This document shows positions 52,390 through 60,380 of a DNA stretch of 64,000 nucleotides, in pieces. Below the pieces are notes generated by a model. That model had not been told where the DNA came from. It searched no databases and saw only the letters and a program-made list of their open reading frames with translations. Source of the stretch: Pedobacter sp. MR2016-24 (GTDB lineage: Bacteria > Bacteroidota > Bacteroidia > Sphingobacteriales > Sphingobacteriaceae); assembly GCF_026239655.1 (NCBI RefSeq), contig NZ_JAPIVO010000003.1, positions 682,001 through 746,000 of the forward strand, in the 5' to 3' direction. Position 1 is the first letter of the stretch. Every line of letters starts with the position of its first letter. The position numbers were made by a program, and so were the translations under genes.

Positions 52390-53478
52390 TTAATTAGTGA
52401 TAAATACCTGGTTCATCGTGTTTTTGATCGCATGGGCAATGTGCTGCAGCGCATCAGGATTAATCATCCCATCCCAGTTGGGTAATCTTGAACATGCATT
52501 TTCCAGTTCATCAGGCCAGTTCACAGCAAATAGGTCGCCCGGATAGATCACTCTTGCACATCCTTTTACCGCCAGCAAATCTGCCTTTTGCAATTGCTCA
52601 TCAAAAGGCCTGTCTTCCGGGATACAGATAAATCGCTTATTTAAGTCGGCCATTTCCATCACAGTATTGTGACCTGCATTACCAATCACTACCTGGCATT
52701 GATCCAGCACTGCTTTCGGATCCTTCAGCTGACCATGTACTGTCAAATTATGTTTCAACAGCATTGAATGGTTTGCACTGCTTCCCATGATATGGAAAAT
52801 ATAATTCTCACAGGCAGTGGCAAGATGATGAATAAATTCAGTATCAAGAGATGTACCGCCCTGACCTACTAAAATGGCAATATGCCCGGGCTGCTCCTGT
52901 TCATTGCTTACGGTCTTATTGTCGCTATACTTGGAAAAGCCTCCTGCATAAACTGTTTTTTCCTTAATCCATTCTTCCTCATCTGTTAGCGCAAATGTTT
53001 CAGCATAAGGTGCGATCAGCAATTCTGCACTCTCATAAGCATCCAAATGAGGTATATCGGTTCTCATTCCATGTTGCCTGACCACCACCGTAGGAATTCC
53101 GCTTAAACGGGCCAGCAGTGTCACCTCAACTGAAACATCTACCACCAGCAGCATAGGGTAATACTCTCTGAAGGTTGCTGTTAAAACTGCTGTACGCTCC
53201 CTGATTCCTGCAATGCCAAGCGGTGCGTAGTGCAGGAAACTTAATGCATGTGCTCTCGGTTGATGGTCATTCTCATCCGGAAGATCTAAAGGAAGGTGTA
53301 TACACACTATATGTTCAGGTATCTGATCCAGATAAGGCCGAAGATTACTCCCTATAAAGCAGATGTGATCAGCTGTGAGGGAACTGGCAATAGTAATCGC
53401 CCTCATCACATGGCCGGAACCATGGTGATGTATATAGAATCCTAAATAGGGTGGAGTGCTGAGGGTATGTTTATCCAT
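52390..53478 (-). CDS. Glycosyltransferase, MurG/GT28-like
   Basis: A GT-B fold enzyme of about 362 residues. N-terminal GYIHHHGSGHVMR-like segment (FYIHHHGSGHVMRAITIASSL), C-terminal donor site with VLVGQGGTSLD-type loop and VVIGNAGHNTVMEMADLNKRFICIP. ATG 53478 (MDKHTLSTPPYLGFY) is the likely start. It lies opposite in direction to its neighbours, sandwiched between two GT2 genes with gaps of 15 and about 80 bp, yet belongs to the cluster by function. Confidence 0.82.
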   Translation of the reverse strand: MDKHTLSTPPYLGFYIHHHGSGHVMRAITIASSLTADHICFIGSNLRPYLDQIPEHIVCIHLPLDLPDENDHQPRAHALSFLHYAPLGIAGIRERTAVLTATFREYYPMLLVVDVSVEVTLLARLSGIPTVVVRQHGMRTDIPHLDAYESAELLIAPYAETFALTDEEEWIKEKTVYAGGFSKYSDNKTVSNEQEQPGHIAILVGQGGTSLDTEFIHHLATACENYIFHIMGSSANHSMLLKHNLTVHGQLKDPKAVLDQCQVVIGNAGHNTVMEMADLNKRFICIPEDRPFDEQLQKADLLAVKGCARVIYPGDLFAVNWPDELENACSRLPNWDGMINPDALQHIAHAIKNTMNQVFITN

Positions 53479-53558
53479 TATTATCATAACTGATAGCAGC
53501 GCCTATTGTTTTGGTTCAGCCGTCTTCAATTAATACAAAAAACATTTTAGTGCTGACC

Positions 53559-54713
53559 ATGTTTACAATAAAAAACAGCAAGATGCAGACACTCTTTACC
53601 AGTATTCCAGTACCAGCGCTTAGGGCTATCATTATAGTACCTGTTAAGGACGAGGAAGCTAATATTTATGACCTGCTTGATGCATTAAGACTGCAGACAG
53701 ATCCCTTTGGCCAGCCCATGGCCAATAATGTTTATGAAGTATTATTACTGGCAAATAACTGCAGGGACCGTTCTTTTGCGCTTGCCCGAAAATATCAGCT
53801 GGAACATCCGGACTTCAACCTGCATCTTGCGGAGATTGAGCTGGAGAAGAAAGAAGCGCATATTGGTACGGTAAGAAGGCTATTAATGGATGAAGCTTAT
53901 CAAAGATTTCAGCTGCTGGAAAATCCTGATGGAATCATTATCTCTACCGATGGAGATTCCAGAGTGGACGCCTGCTGGCTGCATTATATCTTTGCAGAAT
54001 TTGACCAGGGATGTGATGTAGTAGGCGGCAGGATTATTTCCGAATACAGCAAAAGTCCTTCACGCAAATACCATTTACAAGATATTGGCTACCGTTACCT
54101 CGTCAGCCACCTGGAATCTTCAATAGACCCCTCTCCTTTTGACCCCTGGCCAAGACATTTCCAGTGTTTTGGTCCAAGTACCGCCGTAAAATGCAGTATC
54201 TATGAAAAAGCGGGCAGATTACCTGTACTCCCATTTCTGGAGGATGAGAATTTCCGCAAGGCGCTGATCAGAATTGATGCACGCATCAGGCGCTCGCCAT
54301 GGGTAAAGGTGTACACATCCAGTCGCGAAACCGGAAAAGTGGACTTCGGTTTTTCTATACAACTGAACGAATGGACAAAGATGAATAAAGAAGGGAAAAA
54401 GATTTTTGTAGAATCTGCAGGATCCCTCATTATTAAGTTTAATGCGAAAAAAGAATTAAGAGAGATCTTTACCAATTATATACAGCACCGGCAGCTCAAC
54501 CTCCTTCAGCTTCGCCAGCTCGCCGGCAACCTTTTCCTGGAGGAAGAATGGCTGCAGCTCAAAATAACCACAGCAACTTATTTTGGCGCTTTATGGGAAG
54601 AAACAGAACATGCCCTTAAAGCTCAGAAATGGGAAGAGCGGCATCCCGGAGTACATATTGACGCGGCAATTGGCCATTTGAGAAATTTATTATACGCTAA
54701 ACAACCTGCATAA
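53559..54713 (+). CDS. Glycosyltransferase family 2
   Basis: A GT-A enzyme of about 384 residues from ATG 53559. N-terminal IIIVPVKDEEANIYDLLDAL, acidic motif ISTDGDSRVDACWL, acceptor part with HFQCFGPSTAVKCSIYEKAG and LEDENFRKAL. The frame is open from GTG 53511, but the residues before 53559 look unlike a GT2 start. The last ~100 residues are helical and may mediate pairing. The acyl-CoA-dehydrogenase-like gene starts 11 bp downstream, so they share a transcript. Confidence 0.83.
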   Translation: MFTIKNSKMQTLFTSIPVPALRAIIIVPVKDEEANIYDLLDALRLQTDPFGQPMANNVYEVLLLANNCRDRSFALARKYQLEHPDFNLHLAEIELEKKEAHIGTVRRLLMDEAYQRFQLLENPDGIIISTDGDSRVDACWLHYIFAEFDQGCDVVGGRIISEYSKSPSRKYHLQDIGYRYLVSHLESSIDPSPFDPWPRHFQCFGPSTAVKCSIYEKAGRLPVLPFLEDENFRKALIRIDARIRRSPWVKVYTSSRETGKVDFGFSIQLNEWTKMNKEGKKIFVESAGSLIIKFNAKKELREIFTNYIQHRQLNLLQLRQLAGNLFLEEEWLQLKITTATYFGALWEETEHALKAQKWEERHPGVHIDAAIGHLRNLLYAKQPA

Positions 54714-54724
54714 TTATTTATTTA

Positions 54725-55882
54725 ATGACAGATTATTCAACAATTTACCAACAGCTCAGCCAGTTGGCCATACTTACGGAGCAAACTGGCGGGATGCCAG
54801 CTGAAGAAATACGCCTGATTAAAAACAGCAGCCTGCTGGATATCGTTTTACCCGGTGAAGCACTTGATTTTGAGCAGGACAACACTGCAGCCTTACTGGC
54901 TCACTTAAAAGATGTTGGCAGAAGTAACGGCGCCATCGGAAGGATATACGAGGGCCATATTAACACCCTGTTCCTGATTCACCTATACGGCACTGCAGCA
55001 CAAAAAGAATACTGGTACGATCAGGTAAGAAGGGAGAGAAAGTTCTTTGGTGTCTGGAATACAGATAGTACTGTTGGGATCACCTTTAAAGTTAAGCCCG
55101 AACAGGTAATCATCAATGGTGCAAAAGGCTTTTGTTCAGGTGCAGACCTGGTAGACTTCGCATTAATCGGGGGAAAGACTGATCAGTTTTCGGGTACGTC
55201 CGACTGGCAGATGGTGATTGTACCGATGCAACAGGTGGAAGAATTCAGGATAGACCGCAAATCATGGGAACCGCTGGGCATGAAGGCTTCTGTCAGTTAT
55301 ACTATTGATTTCTCCGGAATTGAAGTCGGCCACAGCACTTTGCTTGGTCAGCCGGGAGACTATCTGAAGTCACCTTACTTCCTCGGCGGCGCAATCAGGT
55401 TCGCAGCTGTACAACTCGGCATGGCAGAATCCGTTTACAATAAAACACTTGATTTCCTCCGCAGCCTTAACCGTCTCGAAGATCCATTCCAAAAAATGAG
55501 AATTGGAAAAATGGCTATGGCCCTGCATTCAGGTCAGCTATGGATCAAAAATGCTGGTCAGAATTTTGACGACTGGAAATATACGGCAGACCTGAATGAA
55601 CGCCTGGTCGCCTATGCAAACATGACCAGGTTAACCGTTGAAGGCATTTGTATCGAAGTCCTCCAGCTATCTACCCTATGTGTCGGTGCCAAAGGTTTAA
55701 TGGCGCCGGGAGATTTAGAACGCTGGCACCGCGATCTTACCTTCTACCTGAGACAGCCTGCCCCTGATGCTACTTTACAGAATGCAGCAAATTACCTGAT
55801 CCATACCGATCAGCCTATTGAATCCTGTCTGGGCTTAAAGCCCGCTATAGATGAACCCTCAATGATGGCTGCATCATTATAA
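54725..55882 (+). CDS. Acyl-CoA-dehydrogenase-family protein
   Basis: A flavoprotein of the acyl-CoA dehydrogenase fold, 385 residues. N-terminal helical part to ~105, then the beta domain (FFGVWNTDSTVGITFK, INGAKGFCSGADLVDF) and C-terminal helical bundle (GGAIRFAAVQLGMAESVYNKTLDFL). It lies inside a glycosyltransferase cluster, not beside beta-oxidation genes. So it more likely works on an acyl or amine group of the cluster product, like nitrososynthases or other amino-sugar oxidases of this fold. The specific reaction is inferred. Confidence 0.75.
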   Translation: MTDYSTIYQQLSQLAILTEQTGGMPAEEIRLIKNSSLLDIVLPGEALDFEQDNTAALLAHLKDVGRSNGAIGRIYEGHINTLFLIHLYGTAAQKEYWYDQVRRERKFFGVWNTDSTVGITFKVKPEQVIINGAKGFCSGADLVDFALIGGKTDQFSGTSDWQMVIVPMQQVEEFRIDRKSWEPLGMKASVSYTIDFSGIEVGHSTLLGQPGDYLKSPYFLGGAIRFAAVQLGMAESVYNKTLDFLRSLNRLEDPFQKMRIGKMAMALHSGQLWIKNAGQNFDDWKYTADLNERLVAYANMTRLTVEGICIEVLQLSTLCVGAKGLMAPGDLERWHRDLTFYLRQPAPDATLQNAANYLIHTDQPIESCLGLKPAIDEPSMMAASL

Positions 55883-55893
55883 ACTACCACCTC

Positions 55894-56964
55894 ATGAAAA
55901 TAGGCATCATTGCACATTTAAAACATCCTATCCGGGCGCCATTCTATGGCGGTCTGGAGGCTTTTACTTTCGATATTTGTAAGCGTTTGCAAAAAAGGGG
56001 ACATGAAGTTATACTCTTTGCATCATCAAAATCAGATATAGCATTAAATGTACATCCGATCCTGAATGATGACCATTACAATGACGCGACAGGTTACCGG
56101 GAGAAAAGTCCGAACCTTTCCTCAGAATATATGGCAGAACATCACGCTTACATGGAACTGATGCAGCACATTGATACGATGGAACTGGATATTATTTTTA
56201 ATAACAGTCTCCACTATGTACCAATCACCATGGCAGGATTATTAAAGACGCCTATGCTTACGGTTTTACATACGCCGCCATTTTTTGAGTTAAAAAATGC
56301 GGTGAAACTGGAAGCGAAACAGGGCAATATCAGTTACACAACTGTTTCTGCCAGGAATGCAGAAAACTGGAGTTCGTTTACTAATAATTGTATTGTGATT
56401 GAAAATGGGATTGATATGGAAGAATGGACCTACAATCCTGCATCCGAAGGTGACTATGCAATCTGGTTTGGAAGGATCCATCCGGATAAAGGTACACATT
56501 TAGCTATCCAGGCAGCGAAACTGGCAGGTGTACCGCTTAAAATTGCCGGAACGATAGCAGATGAAAAATATTTCAAAACCCAGGTTGAACCTCTTCTGGA
56601 TAGTGCAGCAACCTATGTGGGACATAAAAACCATGCTGATTTGAATAGCCTGATAGGGAATGCCCTGGTCAGCCTGATCACGCCTGTCTGGGAAGAACCT
56701 TTTGGTTTAGTTGTAGCAGAGTCGCTGGCATGCGGGACGCCCGTTGCAGGTTTTGCTACAGGCGCTTTGCCGCAATTGGTAACCGACCTGGCGGGATCAC
56801 TGGCCACACCGGGTGATGTTCCCGCTTTAGCTGCAGCGATTCAGCAGGCAATGGCTAAAAACCGTTCGGACTGCAGAGCACATGCTGAGCAGTCCTTTGG
56901 GATAGAAAAAATGCTTATCGCCTATGAAGATCAGTTTGCGGCAATGCTCCCTGTTTTTCAATAA
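55894..56964 (+). CDS. Glycosyltransferase family 4
   Basis: A GT-B enzyme of 356 residues. N-terminal GGLEAFTFDICKRLQKRGHEV-type motif (APFYGGLEAFTFDI), donor-binding EPFGLVVAESLACGTPVAGF with the E-x7-E pair of GT4, and VWFGRIHPDKG-like AIWFGRIHPDKGTHLA. It starts 11 bp after the dehydrogenase gene. Its last 50 bp overlap the convergent methyltransferase gene. Acceptor unknown. Confidence 0.87.
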   Translation: MKIGIIAHLKHPIRAPFYGGLEAFTFDICKRLQKRGHEVILFASSKSDIALNVHPILNDDHYNDATGYREKSPNLSSEYMAEHHAYMELMQHIDTMELDIIFNNSLHYVPITMAGLLKTPMLTVLHTPPFFELKNAVKLEAKQGNISYTTVSARNAENWSSFTNNCIVIENGIDMEEWTYNPASEGDYAIWFGRIHPDKGTHLAIQAAKLAGVPLKIAGTIADEKYFKTQVEPLLDSAATYVGHKNHADLNSLIGNALVSLITPVWEEPFGLVVAESLACGTPVAGFATGALPQLVTDLAGSLATPGDVPALAAAIQQAMAKNRSDCRAHAEQSFGIEKMLIAYEDQFAAMLPVFQ

Positions 56965-57535
56965 CGTCAATTCTGTATTCCTCATTAATATGCTGGTAAG
57001 TTTGAACAAGCGCCGGATCTTCCAGAAAGTATTCATTCACCTCATCCCCGTTAAATACACAACCCTCAATCTGCGGACGCCAGTGCACCAGGCACAGCGT
57101 CCCCCCTGCTGTTAATGAATCCAGGATCAGTTCTTTCGTTAAAACCAGATCTTCCCTACTGAGGTAATAAGCTACTTCACTTACAACAATCAGGTCGAAT
57201 TTTCCATCCGGGTATTGCCTTGGAATATCCAGCACTTCAAACTGCACACCTTGACGGTCAATCATACGTTCTCTCGCTACAGCAATTGGTTTTTCACTGA
57301 TGTCCACTCCCAATACTGCGCTACAATGTGCAGCGAGTAAATTCGTCAATACGCCGATAGAGCAGCCAATCTCCAGCCCATTGTTGAATTGTTTCCCATT
57401 CAGCGCGCTGATGGTATGGTTATACTTTTCCTGTTCGTAAGGACTGCCGGTAAAATTCCAGGGATCATTTGATACGGAATACATATCATCAAAGTACTTT
57501 TTATCTATGGTATCGTTTTTCATCTGCTTGTTCAT
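56915..57535 (-). CDS. SAM-dependent methyltransferase (NodS-like)
   Basis: A class I methyltransferase of 206 residues. Motif I is GLEIGCSIGVLTNLLA, motif II-like VLGVDISEKPI and FDLIVVSEVAYYL. The lead KKYFDDMYSVSNDPWNFTGSPYEQEKYNHTI matches the NodS-type family, which N-methylates an amino sugar in rhizobial Nod factors. Its start overlaps the PIG-L stop by 4 bp (ATGA type), so the two are coupled. Methylation of an amine freed by the deacetylase is a reasonable inference. Confidence 0.85.
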   Translation of the reverse strand: MNKQMKNDTIDKKYFDDMYSVSNDPWNFTGSPYEQEKYNHTISALNGKQFNNGLEIGCSIGVLTNLLAAHCSAVLGVDISEKPIAVARERMIDRQGVQFEVLDIPRQYPDGKFDLIVVSEVAYYLSREDLVLTKELILDSLTAGGTLCLVHWRPQIEGCVFNGDEVNEYFLEDPALVQTYQHINEEYRIDVIEKQGALPQTDLHRR

Positions 57536-58275
57536 TGTTTGATATAAAATTCCTTTTCTCCGTAAAAGTTTTGCAGCACTTCATCTTTTAAAATAAATCC
57601 ATCAGGATCACCGAATACCTGCAGATCTAACTGGGATTGATGTTGTGCAATCGCTTTTTTCTTCAGCTCCCTGTGTTGATTAACAGGTAAGTACTGGATC
57701 CCACCCGGAATATTGGTCAGGGGAGCTACATCCTGATCTTTACCAAGTGTATATAACCAGATTAAATACTGCCAGACCTCCACCTCCGGATAGGCTGCCA
57801 GGGCTTTCATGGTAATCTGCCAGCTGGCACGGTGGTCTCTGTGCGGGTCAAATTCATAAGGAACCAAAACCAGCCCCGGCCTGATACGCGCTATTAAAGT
57901 CGCAAGTTGATTTACAAAACCAGGAAAACCTTCTTCACCTTCAGCGGGCAGCGCACTATCCTTTCCTCTTAAAAAAGTAACATTTTGATCTGCTACACCC
58001 AAAACTTCGAGTGCATTGGTGGCTTCTTTTTCGCGCAGAGCACAACGTCCGGATGTATCTGTATGCTGAGAATTGGGATGCGACATCGTACCGTCTGTAG
58101 TAAATACCACATCCACAGTTATTCCGGATTGCCTGAGGCTTGAAATCAATCCTCCACAACCTAAGGACTCATCATCCGGGTGTGGCGCTATTACCAGACA
58201 GTTTTCTATCTGCAGGAGAATGCCGGTATTAATAGTTGTTGCGCTTTCTAAAAGGTGCTGGAGTTGATTGTTCAT
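57532..58275 (-). CDS. PIG-L-family de-N-acetylase
   Basis: A zinc enzyme that removes N-acetyl groups from GlcNAc-type sugars (relatives: MshB, PIG-L). 247 residues with the AHPDDE-like motif IAPHPDDESLGCGG (His32, Asp34/35) and the second zinc site FDPHRDHRASW near 145. It is translationally coupled to the NodS-like methyltransferase. With the glycosyltransferases it suggests a product with a free or substituted amino sugar. Confidence 0.88.
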   Translation of the reverse strand: MNNQLQHLLESATTINTGILLQIENCLVIAPHPDDESLGCGGLISSLRQSGITVDVVFTTDGTMSHPNSQHTDTSGRCALREKEATNALEVLGVADQNVTFLRGKDSALPAEGEEGFPGFVNQLATLIARIRPGLVLVPYEFDPHRDHRASWQITMKALAAYPEVEVWQYLIWLYTLGKDQDVAPLTNIPGGIQYLPVNQHRELKKKAIAQHQSQLDLQVFGDPDGFILKDEVLQNFYGEKEFYIKQ

Positions 58276-58527
58276 AGGAATTTGATTGCAATAAATACAT
58301 GAACAGAGAAAAGGGTCAAATGTTCGGATAATGAAATTCTATTTGAAACCTGATCCAACAGCCGGAGCTGATCAGCAAAAAATAATATCCATTCCCACGT
58401 ATCATCCTGCCCGGCCAGTCAAACCATCATTTTAAAAATAGAAATAGTAATTGTTAATACCTTTTAGCAAGAAGTTTAGACTGAAATTGCTAATTATGAT
58501 TAACTTGTGACGAAATCCTGAACCAAT
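58276..58527. other. Divergent spacer between PIG-L and sigma genes
   Basis: 250 bp holding the promoters of the two divergent units. No clear -7/-33 pair, repeat or RNA gene was recognised. Confidence 0.35.
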
Positions 58528-59109
58528 TTGACCTTATACACCACATATAGTGATATTGAGCTCCTGAATCTGCTTATTGAAGGAGATGAAAATGCTTTTT
58601 CCATGATTTATGAGCGATATTGGAAAATTTTAATGGGGATGGCACTTAACCATACTAAGGACAGATGCGCAGCTGAAGACATTGTACAGGAAGTTTTCTT
58701 CAGTCTGTGGAAAAGGAAAAATCAGCTCAATATTAATTCCTTAAATGCCTATCTGGCAACGGCAGTAAAGTTTACTATTTTCAACCAGATCAAACTGGAA
58801 AAGCGTCATTCCGAAATTATGGACCTCAACTATGTGGTTTCGGGCAATGATTTACTGGAAGATAAAATTAATGCTAAATTTTTACAGGACTATATTGATG
58901 GCATTGTTGAACAATTGCCCGAAAAATCAAGACTTGTATATAATTACAGTCGTAAAAAAGGATTAAGCAATGCTGAAATCGCCAGGGAAATGCGGATTAC
59001 CGAAAAAACAGTCGAAGGTCACCTCACTAAAGCACTAAAAACGCTTCGCTTAAGTGTAAAAGAACAAGGGTTACTCTTCATCGTGCTGATAAAATTACTA
59101 CCAAAGTAA
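58528..59109 (+). CDS. ECF RNA polymerase sigma factor (FecI-like)
   Basis: 193 residues. Region 2: FSMIYERYWKILMGMALNHT, EDIVQEVFFSLWKRK. Region 4: LPEKSRLVYNYSRKKGLSNAEIAREMRITEKTVEGHL. The start is TTG 58528, because a stop lies just upstream in frame and no ATG precedes region 2. A short hydrophobic C-terminal tail is shared with the other ECF factor. Together with FecR, SusC and SusD it forms a standard cell-surface signalling locus. Confidence 0.92.
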   Translation: MTLYTTYSDIELLNLLIEGDENAFSMIYERYWKILMGMALNHTKDRCAAEDIVQEVFFSLWKRKNQLNINSLNAYLATAVKFTIFNQIKLEKRHSEIMDLNYVVSGNDLLEDKINAKFLQDYIDGIVEQLPEKSRLVYNYSRKKGLSNAEIAREMRITEKTVEGHLTKALKTLRLSVKEQGLLFIVLIKLLPK

Positions 59110-59189
59110 TTCCAGCTTATTTTTTGAACGATTTCCGATCCTATTCCGCTGAAATAAAAAATATTTACAATTTTTATTAAATCAAGCAA

Positions 59190-59213
59190 GGGTTTTAGCT
59201 GAGTTATCTTACT
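59190..59213 (+). promoter_or_regulatory. Candidate promoter upstream of the second fecR (copy C)
   Basis: GGGTTTTAG (59190-59198), then ATCTTACT (59206-59213) 28 nt before the FecR ATG. ATCTTACT and its distance match the blocks at 4671 and 7933; the upstream element differs. This points to the same class of promoter with different sigma specificity. Confidence 0.45.
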
Positions 59214-59241
59214 TCATTATAAATCGAGTCATAGATTAATA

Positions 59242-60225
59242 ATGGAGAGACATCAAATAGAAGCTTTAATTCAAAAATATGTAGACGGTCTTGCTACCGC
59301 TGAAGAAATAGAGCAGTTAAATCAATGGTATAGGAATACCAGTAAAATGCCGGTCGACTGGCCTTTTAGCAGTCTTGAAGAAGAATATGCGGCCAAGCGA
59401 CAACTGTTTGGTAAATTGAAGCAACAAATCCATGAAGAACAATCTGGTTCAATAAAAGCTGCTTCAGCCCCGGGATATTTCAGCTACCTTAACATAGCAG
59501 CGGCTGCGGTACTGATTGCCGGTATCTTCCTCTTTAGTCAATCGAACATTATCCGCAGGATTTTCAATCCGGCAAAACAGCTGACCGTAAGCACGGCTTA
59601 TGGTGTACACAAATCCATCAGGCTGGCCGACGGATCCAACGTTTGGCTGGGCCCCGGCAGCAGCATGTCTTATCCGGACAGGTTTGAGGAACAGACTAGG
59701 GAAATCACTTTTGAAGGAGAAGCCTTTTTTGATATTGCAAAAGATGCCAGGCATCCCTTTATTGTACATACAAGTAAAACAAACACCCGTGTTCTGGGAA
59801 CATCCTTCAGCATCAAGGCCTATAAGGAGCAAAAAAATATAGAAGTAGCCTTACTCAGCGGAAAGGTTACATTCAGTGCCGGTCAATCCACAGTTTTACT
59901 TGAACCCAACCAAAAGGCGATCTATAACAGAGATGCGGCCGCGATCAGTAAAGTACAGTTTGATAATGCCGAAGTTATTCTCGCACGCAGAGATGGGGAA
60001 TACCAGTACTTTAATGTAAATGTGGCGGAGATTGCTGAAGACCTCAGGAGGAATTTCAATATAAAAATCAATATCAAAGGTGGAGTAAATAAATGTCTGT
60101 TTTACGGAAGGATAAAAAAAGATGAAAGCGTCGAAAAGTTCCTGAAAAAAATGGGTATAGTAGTTAATGCCTCAGTTACTAAACATGGCGAAAGCTACTT
60201 AATTAAGGGAGGAGGCTGTAGATGA
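59242..60225 (+). CDS. FecR-family anti-sigma factor
   Basis: 327 residues: cytoplasmic part with an HQIEALIQKYVDGLATAEEIEQL motif, one membrane helix at about 82-102 (YLNIAAAAVLIAGIFLFSQS), FecR domain (about 115-215, VHKSIRLADGSNVWLGPGSS, FEGEAFFDIAKDARHPF), and C-terminal DUF4974-like region (about 255-325). It is paired with the sigma gene 132 bp upstream and SusC downstream. Confidence 0.94.
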   Translation: MERHQIEALIQKYVDGLATAEEIEQLNQWYRNTSKMPVDWPFSSLEEEYAAKRQLFGKLKQQIHEEQSGSIKAASAPGYFSYLNIAAAAVLIAGIFLFSQSNIIRRIFNPAKQLTVSTAYGVHKSIRLADGSNVWLGPGSSMSYPDRFEEQTREITFEGEAFFDIAKDARHPFIVHTSKTNTRVLGTSFSIKAYKEQKNIEVALLSGKVTFSAGQSTVLLEPNQKAIYNRDAAAISKVQFDNAEVILARRDGEYQYFNVNVAEIAEDLRRNFNIKINIKGGVNKCLFYGRIKKDESVEKFLKKMGIVVNASVTKHGESYLIKGGGCR

Positions 60226-60250
60226 TATAAGGACTACTTTCTATAAAAAA

Positions 60251-60289
60251 ACCTTCAACTCAACTGCTTGAACAGAAAAGATTGAAGGT
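60251..60289 (+). promoter_or_regulatory. Hairpin in the fecR-susC spacer
   Basis: ACCTTCAA pairs with TTGAAGGT over 23 nt, 25 bp past the FecR stop. It corresponds in position to the hairpin at 3478-3504, and could be a partial terminator or processing site. No T-run follows. Confidence 0.4.
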
Positions 60290-60380
60290 CTGTCAAATGC
60301 ATAAAAAAATAGCGCCGATGCGAATTGAGGGTGGTACCGATGTCGCAAAAGCAATCCTAAACATTTAATCCAATAAAGAT

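Noticed and set aside
54725..55882. Fatty-acid beta-oxidation role for the acyl-CoA-dehydrogenase-like protein
   Set aside because: No other beta-oxidation gene is nearby and the gene is embedded among glycosyltransferases, so a role in product tailoring is preferred.
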